A DNA stretch of 64,000 nucleotides, taken from contig JBNKVT010000021.1 of assembly GCA_050299335.1 (NCBI GenBank), positions 209,937 through 273,936 of the forward strand, written 5' to 3'. This document shows positions 18,874 to 27,866 of the stretch, one piece after another. This DNA is from JBNKVT01 sp050299335 (GTDB taxonomy: Bacteria > Pseudomonadota > Alphaproteobacteria > Rhodobacterales > Rhodobacteraceae). A program made the translations under genes and the position numbers. Under the pieces are notes generated by a model, which was not told the DNA's origin, made no database searches, and saw nothing but the letters and a program-made list of their open reading frames with translations. Every line of letters begins with the position of its first letter. Positions within the stretch are counted from its first letter, which is position 1.

Positions 18874-19572
18874 GTGTATGATCCGAACCACAATGCCTCG
18901 CCCTTCAACGCGGTGCCAATAGTCGCCCTGCTGATCGCTGCCCCAATCGCGCTGATCGAGCTGGCGCTGCAACTGGGCGCGCGGGGCCTGATCGGCGGGC
19001 CCGAGGCGGTCGGCTGGCGGGTGGAGCTGATCCAGAAATTCGGCTTTTACGACACGATCTTCGAACAGATGCTGACTAGCGGTCATGTCCAGCCCGACTG
19101 GCTGTGGCGTTTCGCGACCTATCCCTTCATTTCCGCCAGCCTGCCCGAGGCGCTGATCGGGTCGGTGATCGTTCTGGGAACCGGATCGTTCTTTGCCCGC
19201 CACTATCCGCTGCACAGGGTGGTCCTGGCCTTCCTCATTCCGGCGGCAGCCGGGGCGCTGGCGACCGGCCTCCTGATGGACGCGCCCCGGCCGCTGATCG
19301 GGCCGATCCCGGCGGGGTTCGGGATGCTGGGGACGTTCTCCTTCGTGCAATGGATCAAGGAGCGGAACGAGGGCGGTTCGGGATGGGGCGCCTTCGGGAT
19401 GGTCGGCACGCTGATGGTCCTGCAAGGCGTGCGCGGGTTTTTCTTCGGCGACTGGATGGGGTCGCTGGCCACCACCGCCGGCGTGCTGGCCGGAGTGGCG
19501 GCATCCTTCTATGTCACGATTTCAGGCCGCCAGATGGCCCGCCAGTTCTTCCTCCGCCTCCGGCGCGGCTGA
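18874..19572 (+). CDS. Rhomboid-like membrane protein, probably catalytically inactive
   Basis: About 232 residues with six or so TM helices and the rhomboid-like pattern IELALQLGARG, then a GWR segment and FGFYDTIFEQM. The place of the catalytic GxSG reads PAGFGMLGTF, without Ser. The TM6 place of the catalytic His reads DWMGSLATTAGVLAG, without His. So the protease dyad seems absent and a non-proteolytic role is inferred. The start is ambiguous: GTG 18874 or TTG 18868, with CCGGAG at 18857-18862 serving either. Confidence 0.75.
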   Translation: MYDPNHNASPFNAVPIVALLIAAPIALIELALQLGARGLIGGPEAVGWRVELIQKFGFYDTIFEQMLTSGHVQPDWLWRFATYPFISASLPEALIGSVIVLGTGSFFARHYPLHRVVLAFLIPAAAGALATGLLMDAPRPLIGPIPAGFGMLGTFSFVQWIKERNEGGSGWGAFGMVGTLMVLQGVRGFFFGDWMGSLATTAGVLAGVAASFYVTISGRQMARQFFLRLRRG

Positions 19573-19627
19573 CCCGCAAACCCCGTGCCGTAGGGTGCGT
19601 GCTTGCACGCACCCCCCCCGTGACGCC

Positions 19628-21178
19628 TCACCCGCCCCCACGCCTCAACGCCGCCCTCAGGTCCGAAACCCGCATTGCCCCCGTGGCCAGAACCGCCACC
19701 CCATAGACCACCGCCCCCACCAGTACCAGCAAAGCCAGCGCCCCATAACGTAGCGTCGGGGTCGCCATCGCCGGGGCCAGCGCGACACCAAGCCCCCAGA
19801 TCACCGCCCCCATCACACCGCTGGCCAAGAGCAGCCTCGGTAGCGCCCGGATCAACCGTGCATCCGGTCTCGCCGCGTCCCCATAGCGCCGCGCGCCCCA
19901 CCAGAGCAGCCCGGCATTTGCCCAACCCGCCAGGGTCGTGCCCCAGGCGGCAGCGACGAAACCGATCACCGGCGCAAGGCCAATGGCGATGACCGCATTC
20001 ACCAGCATCGAGATAAAGGCATAGTTAAACGGCGTCTTCGTGTTTTCGCGGGCGAAATAGACAGGCGACAGCACCTTTTGCAGCACAAAGGCCGGAAGCC
20101 CGGCCCCATAGACCGCCACCGCCAGCGCCGTCGCCGCCGCATCGGCCTCTGTGAAGGCCCCGCGCTGGAACAGCACCGAGACCAGCGGCAGCGGGATGAC
20201 GATCAGCGCCAGCGCCGCGGGCAGGGTCAGGGTCATGGAGAACTCCAGCGCCCGGTTGACCGCAGAACGCCCTCCCTCGGCGTCCCCGGCCCCGAGACGG
20301 CGGGAAAGATCGGGCAACAGCACCACCCCGATCGCCACCCCAACCAACCCCAGCGGCAACTGATAAAGCCGATCCGCATAATAAAGCAGCCCCGCCGCCC
20401 CTTCGAAATAGGACGCCACCTGCCGCCCGATCACCAGGTTGATCTGCACCACACCTCCGGCCAGCGCTGCCGGCGCGGCAATGATGGCAAGGCGCTTCAG
20501 CTCGGGCGTCCAGCGCGGGCGGCGGGGGATCAGCCGGATACCGGCGCGGTTGGCGGCTTGCCAGACCAGCGCCATCTGGACGAGACCGGCGAAGGGCACG
20601 CACCAGACGAGGGTGCGGGCGACGTCTCCGCCGGTGTTCCCTGCAATCGCCATCGCCGAGATCATGATGATGTTCAGCGCCACCGGAGCGGCGGCAGCCA
20701 TGGCAAAGCGGCCGAGCGCGTTCAGGACCCCTGACAGAAGGGCCGCGAGGGATATGAAAAAGATATAGGGAAAGGCGATACGGCCATATTCGACGGCCAG
20801 GCCAAAGCGTTCGTCAGCCTCGAAGCCGCTCGCCAGAGCCAGCACCAGCCAAGGCATTGCCGCTTGGGCGATCAGGGTGAAAATCAGAACGACCGTGGCG
20901 AGCCCCGCCATGGCGTCGGTGGCAAAACCCTTCGCATCCTCTCCTTTTTCGAGTTTCTTCGAGAACATCGGCACGAAAGCCATGTTGAAGGCGCCTTCGG
21001 CGAAGAAGCGGCGGAAGAGGTTGGGCAGGGAAAAGGCGATGACGAAGGCATCGACCACCGGACCCGCGCCCAGAAACGCCGCGATCATCACGTCGCGGAC
21101 GAAGCCGAGGATGCGCGACAGCAGCGTCCAGGCCCCGACGGTCATGAAGGCGGGCAACAGGCGGATGGGGCGGCTCAC
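19628..21178 (-). CDS. murJ: Lipid II flippase MurJ (MviN)
   Basis: 516-residue polytopic inner-membrane protein with about 14 TM helices, which flips lipid II for peptidoglycan synthesis. The N-terminal TLLSRILGFVRDVMIAAFLG and the FRRFFAEGAFNMAFVPMFS segment are strongly characteristic. It starts with GTG overlapping the glnD stop (GTGA), and the glnD-murJ order is common in alphaproteobacteria. Confidence 0.96.
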   Translation of the reverse strand: MSRPIRLLPAFMTVGAWTLLSRILGFVRDVMIAAFLGAGPVVDAFVIAFSLPNLFRRFFAEGAFNMAFVPMFSKKLEKGEDAKGFATDAMAGLATVVLIFTLIAQAAMPWLVLALASGFEADERFGLAVEYGRIAFPYIFFISLAALLSGVLNALGRFAMAAAAPVALNIIMISAMAIAGNTGGDVARTLVWCVPFAGLVQMALVWQAANRAGIRLIPRRPRWTPELKRLAIIAAPAALAGGVVQINLVIGRQVASYFEGAAGLLYYADRLYQLPLGLVGVAIGVVLLPDLSRRLGAGDAEGGRSAVNRALEFSMTLTLPAALALIVIPLPLVSVLFQRGAFTEADAAATALAVAVYGAGLPAFVLQKVLSPVYFARENTKTPFNYAFISMLVNAVIAIGLAPVIGFVAAAWGTTLAGWANAGLLWWGARRYGDAARPDARLIRALPRLLLASGVMGAVIWGLGVALAPAMATPTLRYGALALLVLVGAVVYGVAVLATGAMRVSDLRAALRRGGG

Positions 21179-23970
21179 CCCTCGGCCCTCTCTGCTCCCA
21201 GACGGATGGCGTTGCGCAGCCGTTCGGCGATGGCGTCCTGCTTGGCCTTGGCATGGATCTTCAGCCCGAACAGGTCCTTGACGTAGAAACTGTCCACCGC
21301 CTGCGCGCCATAGGTGGCGATGATCGCCGAGGAGATGGAAATGGAATTGTCGTTCAGCGTCCGGGTCAGGTCATAGAGAAGCCCGGGCCGGTCGCGGGTG
21401 TCGACCTCGATGATGGTGAAGATTTCCGAGCCCTCGTTGTCAAAGGTTATCTCGGTGGGGACGATGAATTCCTTTTCGCGTTTCTTGACCTTGTCCTTGG
21501 CCTTCAGCGCCTCGCGTGCCACCACCTCGCCCTTCAGGGTCTGGGTGATGAGCTTCCTGAGCCGGGTCAGCCGCGCCGCCTCGTAAGGCGCGCCGTCGGC
21601 ATCCTGGATCCAGAACACCGCCGTCGCGATCCCGTCCTTGGTCGTATAGGTCCGGCCGTCCACCACATTGGCCCCGGCCAGCGCGATGGCCCCGGCGATC
21701 CGCGAGAAGATGCCGGGATGATCCGGCATCACGAAACAGGCCCGCGTGGCGTCCCTTGCATCGTCCTGCTCGATCTGGCTGACCGGCTCGTCCGACTTGA
21801 TCTGCCGGATCAGATTGGCGATCACCACCTGAGTCGAGGTGTCCAACCCGAGCCAGTAGGAATTGTAGTGCCGCCGGCATTCGTCGGCGATCTCCATCGC
21901 GTCCCAGCCGTGCAGCGCCGTCGCGAGATTCTCACGCGCCTCGGCGATCCGCTCGGGCTGCGAGCGGCGGCTGTCCTTGCCGGTCAGCGCATCCATGGTC
22001 AGCGCGAACAGCTCGCGCAGGAGCATCGCCTTCCAGTTGTTCCAGGTCCCCGGACCGACCCCCCGGATATCGCACACGGTCAGCACCGTCAGCAGCTTCA
22101 GCCGTGTCGGGCTTTGGACGATATTGGCGAAATCCTGCACCGTTCTGGGATCCGACACGTCGCGCTTCTGGGCCATGTCGGACATCAACAGGTGATGGCG
22201 CACCAGCCAGGCGATCGTTTCGACCTCGTCCTCCTCCAGCCCCAGCCGCGCGCAAACCCGTCGCGCGATCTCCTCGCCCGCCACCGAATGGTCCTCGGGC
22301 AGACCCTTGCCGATATCGTGCAACAGCGTCGCCAGATAGACCACCCGCCGGTTCACACCCTTGTCGAGAATGTCCGAGGCCACCGGCAATTCCTCGATCA
22401 ACTCGCCCTTCTCGATCTGAAACAGGGTCGAGACGCATTGGATCGAGTGCTCGTCGACGGTGAAATGATGATACATGTTGAACTGCATCATCGCATCGAT
22501 CCGCCCGAACTCGGGCATGAAGGCCCCGAGCACTCCCAACTCGTTCATCCGCCTGAGGGCCCGTTCCGGGTTGTTGGAACTCAGGAGCAGATCCAGAAAC
22601 AGCCGGTTCGCCTCGGGATCGTGCCTGATCTCGTCGTCGATCAGCGGCAGCGAAGCCCGGATCAGCCGCATCGCATCCGGATGGATGAGGATCTCCGAGC
22701 GCAGCGCCTCCTCGAACAGTCTGAGGATATTCACCGGATCGCGCCGAAAGGTCTTGGGATCGACCACGTCGAGCCGCCCATGCTTCAGCACATAACCCTC
22801 GCGGGTCGGCTTGCCGCCGAAATTGAACGCATTCAGGATCGAGCGGGCCAGGCCCGGCTTCTGCTTGACATGCTGCGCTTCCAGCGAGGCGAGAAAGACC
22901 CGGGTCAATTCCCCCACCGCCTTGGCGTGGGTGAAATAATCCTGCATGAACCACTCGACACCGCGCCGCCCCCGGCTGTCGGCATAGCCCAGGGCCCGGG
23001 CCACCTCGACCTGCGCGTCGAAGGTCAGCTGCTCGGTCGGGCGGTTGACACAGAGATGCAGCTGGCAGCGCGTGGCCCAGAGGAAACTCTCGGCCTCGGT
23101 GAAAATCCCGAATTCCTCGTCCGTGAACACCCCCATCCGGGCGAGGTCCGCCGGGGTCTTGGCATGGTTGAGATACTTGGCGATCCAGAACAGCGTCTGC
23201 AGGTCGCGCAGGCCCCCCTTGCCCTCCTTGACATTGGGCTCGACCATGTAGCGCGCACCGCCATGGCGCTGGTGGCGCTCTTCCCGCTCCGCCAGCTTGG
23301 CCTCGACAAACTGCGGCCCGGTCCTGTCGAACAGCTCCTTCCAGAGACGGCTGTCGAGATCGGCGGCGAGCGTCCGGTCCCCGGTCAGATAGCGGTGCTC
23401 GAGAAGTGCTGTGCGGATGGTGAAGTCGGTCTTGCCCAGGGTCAGGCACTCGTTCACCGACCGCACCGCCTGACCGACCTTCAGCTTCAGGTCCCACAGC
23501 ACGTAGAGAATGCACTCGATTGCGGTGTTCACCCATTTCACCGGCTTCGGTGCGACCAGGAACAACAGGTCGACATCCGAGAAAGGCGCCATCTCGCCGC
23601 GGCCATAGCCGCCGACCGCCAGCACCGACAACTGGTCGGCATGGGCCTCGGAACGCGGCGGTTCGAGATGCTTGATGACCGTCTCGACGGTCAGGGTCAC
23701 GATCCGGTCGGTGAGGACCGTGTAGGCCTCGATCCCCAGACGCGCCGCCATCGGTTTGGCCCCGAGTGCCGCTGCTATCCGGGCGCGACCGGCCTCGTTG
23801 GCGGCGCGGAGCTGTCCGACCACCGTTTCGCGCAGGTCCTTGGGATCGGATTTCGACGCCCGTGTGATCGCACGCCGGATCGGCCCCGGATCGAGGATCA
23901 GCTTTGGATCGGCGACAAGGGCCTCGATCCCCGGCGCGTCTTCCTCGCGATCACTGTCAGGAGCCGCCAG
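21175..23970 (-). CDS. glnD: PII uridylyltransferase / uridylyl-removing enzyme
   Basis: 931 residues if it starts at the CTG at 23970. GlnD senses glutamine and modifies PII proteins. The nucleotidyltransferase domain has GGYGRGEMAPFSDVDLLFL. The HD domain has TLLHDIGKGLPEDHS, and two C-terminal ACT domains include HPGIFSRIAGAIALAGANVV and DRPGLLYDLTRTL. The first ATG/GTG/TTG in frame is GTG 23823, but homology-like sequence (ALVADPKLILDPGPIRRAI) continues upstream. A CTG preceded by GGGGAG with 8-nt spacing fits the usual family length. It overlaps the end of the LpoA-like gene by 14 nt. Confidence 0.93.
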   Translation of the reverse strand: MAAPDSDREEDAPGIEALVADPKLILDPGPIRRAITRASKSDPKDLRETVVGQLRAANEAGRARIAAALGAKPMAARLGIEAYTVLTDRIVTLTVETVIKHLEPPRSEAHADQLSVLAVGGYGRGEMAPFSDVDLLFLVAPKPVKWVNTAIECILYVLWDLKLKVGQAVRSVNECLTLGKTDFTIRTALLEHRYLTGDRTLAADLDSRLWKELFDRTGPQFVEAKLAEREERHQRHGGARYMVEPNVKEGKGGLRDLQTLFWIAKYLNHAKTPADLARMGVFTDEEFGIFTEAESFLWATRCQLHLCVNRPTEQLTFDAQVEVARALGYADSRGRRGVEWFMQDYFTHAKAVGELTRVFLASLEAQHVKQKPGLARSILNAFNFGGKPTREGYVLKHGRLDVVDPKTFRRDPVNILRLFEEALRSEILIHPDAMRLIRASLPLIDDEIRHDPEANRLFLDLLLSSNNPERALRRMNELGVLGAFMPEFGRIDAMMQFNMYHHFTVDEHSIQCVSTLFQIEKGELIEELPVASDILDKGVNRRVVYLATLLHDIGKGLPEDHSVAGEEIARRVCARLGLEEDEVETIAWLVRHHLLMSDMAQKRDVSDPRTVQDFANIVQSPTRLKLLTVLTVCDIRGVGPGTWNNWKAMLLRELFALTMDALTGKDSRRSQPERIAEARENLATALHGWDAMEIADECRRHYNSYWLGLDTSTQVVIANLIRQIKSDEPVSQIEQDDARDATRACFVMPDHPGIFSRIAGAIALAGANVVDGRTYTTKDGIATAVFWIQDADGAPYEAARLTRLRKLITQTLKGEVVAREALKAKDKVKKREKEFIVPTEITFDNEGSEIFTIIEVDTRDRPGLLYDLTRTLNDNSISISSAIIATYGAQAVDSFYVKDLFGLKIHAKAKQDAIAERLRNAIRLGAERAEG

Positions 23971-25123
23971 CGGAGATACTCCCCGAAGCGGGCGAAATGA
24001 CCGTCATTTCGCTATCGGCAATCTGGAACACCGCCAGGGCCCGCTGGTTCTGCCCGTTCGGCAGAAAGCGGAAGGCGCCGTTCACCCCGGCAAAGCCAGT
24101 CGCTTGCGTCAGCCGCGCCGCCGAGAAGGGATCGGAGGCCTCCTCCGCCGCCGCCTCGCGGATCAGCGCCCCGACCGCGGCGACCCCGTCATAGGCCAGG
24201 GCGGCCAACGGATGCGGCTGGGCGGCGAACTGGCTCTGATAGCGGCTGTCGAACTGCGCCAGAAGCCCCGGCGAGGGCGCGGCGAACCATGTCCCCTGCA
24301 GGCCGGGCTGCCGGGCGGCATCGGGGACGGCGTCCCAGCGGGCCAGCGACAGATATTGCACGCCGTCGCGCAGGCCGAGCCCGCGCATGTTCTCGACCAC
24401 ATAGGCATAGCCCTCGCCCGAGGTCAGCACGATGGCATTGGCCCCGGCGCCCTTGATCTGGCTGGCCATCGCGGTCGAGGCATTGGCGATCCCGGCGATC
24501 GAGGCCGAATAGGACACCGCCGTCACCACCTGCGCGCCGGTCTTCTCGGCCGCCGCCTGCACCGCCCGCTGCGCCTGGTCGCCGGCGAGGCCCTGTGGCT
24601 TGATCACCGCCACATCCCGCAGTCCCTGCGAGGCCGCATAGCCCACCAGCCGGTCGGCGGTATTCTCGAAGGTCAGGCCGAGGACATAGACATTGCCGCC
24701 GGCGATCTCGGAATTGTTGGAGAAACTAAGCACATTGATCCCCGCCGCAGCCGCCACCGGCGCAACGCCCGAGGCCGAGGTCGAAAACAGCGGGCCCAAA
24801 ATGATCTCCGCCCCTTCGGCAACCGCCTTCTTCGCCGCCTCGGCCGCCGAAGCCGCCTCGCCGCCGGTGGCATAGACCTTCAGGTCCAGCTCGATCCCGG
24901 AAAGATCGGCCTCGGCCATCCGCGCGGCATTCACCAGGCTCTGGGCCAGCGCCTCGTTCTGTTCGTTGCCGGTGCCCAGCGGCACCAGAAGTGCCACCGT
25001 CACCGGGCGGGTAACGTCCACATCCGGCCCGGTACCGCCCCCCTGCAGGTTCGGATCGCAGCCCGCGAGCGCGAGAAAGGTCAGTGCTACCAACAGTTTG
25101 AACGGGTTTCTCAGCATCGCCAT
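23957..25123 (-). CDS. LpoA-like penicillin-binding-protein activator lipoprotein
   Basis: 388 residues. The lipoprotein signal has lipobox LALAGC. The remainder is a type I periplasmic-binding-protein fold (PRPVTVALLVPLG, ILGPLFSTSASGVAPVAAAA, LTFENTADRLVGYAA), matching the Leu/Ile/Val-binding-like C-terminal domain of LpoA/YraM. Known relatives activate PBP1A. It is divergent from rsmI, the classic neighbour of lpoA (rsmI, lpoA, yraN), which supports the call. The start could also be the ATG two codons later. Confidence 0.87.
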   Translation of the reverse strand: MAMLRNPFKLLVALTFLALAGCDPNLQGGGTGPDVDVTRPVTVALLVPLGTGNEQNEALAQSLVNAARMAEADLSGIELDLKVYATGGEAASAAEAAKKAVAEGAEIILGPLFSTSASGVAPVAAAAGINVLSFSNNSEIAGGNVYVLGLTFENTADRLVGYAASQGLRDVAVIKPQGLAGDQAQRAVQAAAEKTGAQVVTAVSYSASIAGIANASTAMASQIKGAGANAIVLTSGEGYAYVVENMRGLGLRDGVQYLSLARWDAVPDAARQPGLQGTWFAAPSPGLLAQFDSRYQSQFAAQPHPLAALAYDGVAAVGALIREAAAEEASDPFSAARLTQATGFAGVNGAFRFLPNGQNQRALAVFQIADSEMTVISPASGSISAGGS

Positions 25124-25231
25124 GGTCTCGTCCGACCCCCTATTTTCCTTGCCAGCGCCCCGGCACTGGTGTTTGTCAAAAGCCTAGAGCCTCGCGGCGC
25201 TCTAGTAAACGCATTGATCCCCGGCGGCAAG

Positions 25232-26092
25232 ATGACCGAGCCCCTTCCCCTCTCTCCAGGCCTCTATCTCGTCGCCACGCCCATCGGGTCGGCGCGTGAC
25301 ATCACGCTGCGGGCTCTGGATATCCTTGCCGGGGCCGATATCCTGCTGGCCGAAGACACCCGCAACACGCGGAGGCTCATGGACATCCACGGGGTGCGTC
25401 TGTCCGGCCGCCCCCTCTGGCCCTATCACGACCATAATGGCGCAGCGCAGCGGTCGAAGGTGCTGGCAGCCCTCCGGGATGGCCGCTCGGTGGCGCTGGT
25501 CAGCGATGCCGGCACACCGCTGATCGCCGATCCCGGCTTCGACCTCGCCCGTGCCGCCATCGCCGAGGACCTGCCCGTCACCGCCGCCCCCGGCGCCTCG
25601 GCCCTGCTGACGGCGCTGTCGGTCTCCGCCCTGCCCACTGACCGCTTCCTCTTTGCCGGCTTCCTGCCGCCGAAATCCGCCGCCCGCCGCAAGGCCCTGA
25701 CCGGGCTCGCCACCGTCCCGACGACCCTGGTCTTCTACGAATCCCCCAAGCGCCTTGCCGCGACGCTGGCCGACATGGCCGCCACCCTCGGCCCCGACCG
25801 CGAAGCCGCCATTTCCCGCGAATTGACGAAAAAATTTGAAGAAACCCGCCGCGGCCCGCTCGGCCTCCTCGCCGAGGCCTATGCCGCCGGGCCCCCGCCC
25901 AAAGGCGAGATCGTCATCTCAATCGGTCCCCCGCCCGACCGCGAGGCCGATCCCGAGGACATCGACGCGGCCCTCCGCACCGCCCTCGCGTCCGCCTCCG
26001 TTAAGGATGCGGCAACCTCTGTCGCCCAGTCTCTCGGCATCCCGCGCAAACAGGCCTATGCCCGCGCGCTTGCCTTATCCAGGGACCAATGA
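25232..26092 (+). CDS. rsmI: 16S rRNA (cytidine1402-2'-O)-methyltransferase
   Basis: 286 residues of the tetrapyrrole-methylase-like SAM family. The N-terminal LYLVATPIGSARDITLRAL and EDTRNTRRL are diagnostic, followed by ALVSDAGTPLIADPGF and TLVFYESPKRL. It modifies C1402 in the ribosomal decoding centre. The stop overlaps the yraN start (ATGA). The ATG at 25232 is preferred over the longer open frame that runs antisense through the LpoA-like gene. Confidence 0.97.
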   Translation: MTEPLPLSPGLYLVATPIGSARDITLRALDILAGADILLAEDTRNTRRLMDIHGVRLSGRPLWPYHDHNGAAQRSKVLAALRDGRSVALVSDAGTPLIADPGFDLARAAIAEDLPVTAAPGASALLTALSVSALPTDRFLFAGFLPPKSAARRKALTGLATVPTTLVFYESPKRLAATLADMAATLGPDREAAISRELTKKFEETRRGPLGLLAEAYAAGPPPKGEIVISIGPPPDREADPEDIDAALRTALASASVKDAATSVAQSLGIPRKQAYARALALSRDQ

Positions 26093-26439
26093 CAGACGCC
26101 CTCACCCGCCACCATTCCGGCCTCGCCGCCGAGGACATCGCCGAACGCGCCTACGAAGCGCGCGGCGCCAGTATCCTCGCCCGCCGGGTCCTGACTGAAG
26201 CCGGCGAGATCGACCTCATCGCGGCCCTCGGCCCCCTGACCATCTTCGCCGAGGTCAAGGCCCGCAGAACCCTCCACGCCGCCGCCCACGCCCTGTCGCC
26301 CGGCCAGTCCCGGCGCATCATGAGCGCCGCCGAATGCTGGCTCGCCGACAACCCGCGCCCCGGCGATCTCCGCTTCGACCTGGTCACCATCGACCGCGCC
26401 GGCACCGTCGACATCATCGAAAACGCCCTGTTGTTCTGA
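26089..26439 (+). CDS. YraN/UPF0102 family nuclease-like protein
   Basis: 116 residues. UPF0102 proteins carry a Holliday-junction-resolvase-like endonuclease fold of unknown role. The motif GEIDLIAALGPLTIFAEVKAR shows the E-D-ExK core: E in AGEID, D, and E-x-K in FAEVK. Coupled to rsmI by ATGA, the standard neighbourhood. Confidence 0.9.
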   Translation: MTDALTRHHSGLAAEDIAERAYEARGASILARRVLTEAGEIDLIAALGPLTIFAEVKARRTLHAAAHALSPGQSRRIMSAAECWLADNPRPGDLRFDLVTIDRAGTVDIIENALLF

Positions 26440-26485
26440 GCTCCGACCCCGTAAAGCCCACCCCCCATCCTCCTTCTTGAAAATA

Positions 26486-26545
26486 CTCCCGGGGGGTGCG
26501 GTGGGCGGAGCCCCCCGCGGGTCGCCCCGCCGACGGGGGCACGAA
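26486..26545. repeat. GC-rich palindromic block after yraN
   Basis: GGGGGG and CCCCCC arms flank GTGCGGTGGGCGGAG, preceded by CTTGAAAATACTCCC. This resembles the structured post-gene sequence common in roseobacter intergenic regions (from general familiarity). It is a possible terminator for rsmI-yraN. There is no gene between 26440 and 26614. Confidence 0.45.
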
Positions 26546-26614
26546 ACCGGATCGCGATGCTGGCCATCCTCGCGCCAAGCCCCTATGAATCCCCACTCAG
26601 GAAAGACGGAAATC

Positions 26615-27160
26615 ATGCCCGACGCCCCCACCCTCCTCGGCCTCTCCGGCGCCCTCCGCAAGGGCTCCACCAACACGCGTCTCGTCCACGAGGCCGCCCG
26701 CGCCTTCGCGCCTTCCAGCTTCACCCTTGGCGACCTCCGCCTCCCGCTCTATGACGGCGACCTCGAGGATCGCGACGGCGTGCCCGAGGCCGTCCACCTC
26801 CTCGCCGACCAGTGCCGCGCCGCCGATGCCATCGTCATCTCGACCCCGGAATATAACGGCAACCTGTCGGGCGTGCTCAAGAATGCCCTCGATTGGCTCA
26901 GCCGCACCGGAAAGGCGCCGCTGAGGGACAAGCCGCTCGCCATCGTCTCGGCGGCAGACGGCAAGTCCGGCGGGGCCAGGGCGCAATATTCGCTCCGCCT
27001 CTGCCTCGCGTCCTTCCGCCCCCGCCTGCCGCTGGGCCCGGATGTGACAATTCACAATAGCCGCAGCGCCTTCGACGCCGAAGGCCGCCTGAAGGACCCC
27101 AAGAGCTTCGAGATTCTCCAGCGCCTGATGCAATCGCTCAAGGACGAGATCGCCCGCTGA
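26615..27160 (+). CDS. NADPH-dependent FMN reductase
   Basis: 181-residue flavodoxin-fold reductase. The phosphate loop is GLSGALRKGSTNTRL near the N-terminus, followed by the TPEYNGNLSGVLKNALDWLS signature of the FMN reductase/chromate reductase (ChrR/YieF, SsuE) group. It reduces free FMN, quinones or metals with NAD(P)H. The ATG at 26615 has GGA at a reasonable distance. It stands alone between yraN and a convergent tlpA-like gene. Confidence 0.93.
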   Translation: MPDAPTLLGLSGALRKGSTNTRLVHEAARAFAPSSFTLGDLRLPLYDGDLEDRDGVPEAVHLLADQCRAADAIVISTPEYNGNLSGVLKNALDWLSRTGKAPLRDKPLAIVSAADGKSGGARAQYSLRLCLASFRPRLPLGPDVTIHNSRSAFDAEGRLKDPKSFEILQRLMQSLKDEIAR

Positions 27161-27244
27161 TCCGCCCCGGCAATCCCGTTCTCACCGCCTCTGACCCCAC
27201 AAGGTCGAGGCCGCAGGCCCGATCCCGAAACCCGGTCCCGAAAA

Positions 27245-27823
27245 TCAGCCCTCCGGGCCGGACATGATCCGGCGCAGGATCGCCTCGGCGCTGGCCCCGG
27301 ACCAGTCCGCCCCGCCCGACAGCCGCGCGATCTCGGTGCCGTCCCGGTCGAGGATCACCGTCACCGGCAGACCCAGCACCCCCATCGACCGGGCCGCCGC
27401 CGAGCGCGGGTCCACAAACGTCTCCAGCGAGGTGATTCCGTGTTCTTCGTTGAACCGTTGGATATCTTCCAGCTTGTTCCGTCCGGTCGCCACCGCGATC
27501 ACCTCGAAATCCGCGCCCCCGAGCCGCCGGTTCAGCGCGTCCAGCGCCGGTTTTTCCTCCCGGCAGGGCGCGCACCAGGTGGCCCAGAAATTCAGCAGCC
27601 GGACCTTGCCATTGCTGTCCGCCACCGTGACCGGATTGCCGTCCACATCCTGAAACGCCACGCCCGAGGCATCCACCGGATCGCCGAAGGCCAGCTTCTT
27701 CATCGTCCCCTCGCGCATCGCCTCGAGGGCCGCCACGTCATCCGCGCTCAGGCCCCCGGCCATGCCAGGATTTGCACTCAACGCAAGGCCCGCATATAGC
27801 AGGGCGATCAGGATGGGTTTCAT
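27245..27823 (-). CDS. TlpA-like periplasmic thiol-disulfide oxidoreductase
   Basis: 192 residues. The signal peptide is MKPILIALLYAGLALSANPG, and a thioredoxin fold follows with active site FWATWCAPCREEKPAL and cis-Pro VLGLPVTVI. TlpA-type reductants act on cytochrome c apoproteins or copper-centre assembly. A strong Shine-Dalgarno AAAGGAG precedes the ATG at 27823, which fixes the start. It is divergent from argH, with only 43 nt between the two start codons; the argH/tlpA pairing is seen in related bacteria. Confidence 0.93.
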   Translation of the reverse strand: MKPILIALLYAGLALSANPGMAGGLSADDVAALEAMREGTMKKLAFGDPVDASGVAFQDVDGNPVTVADSNGKVRLLNFWATWCAPCREEKPALDALNRRLGGADFEVIAVATGRNKLEDIQRFNEEHGITSLETFVDPRSAAARSMGVLGLPVTVILDRDGTEIARLSGGADWSGASAEAILRRIMSGPEG

Positions 27824-27866
27824 CGGTACTCCTTTGGGTATTCGGGCGGGCATTCGGGGTTCGGGC

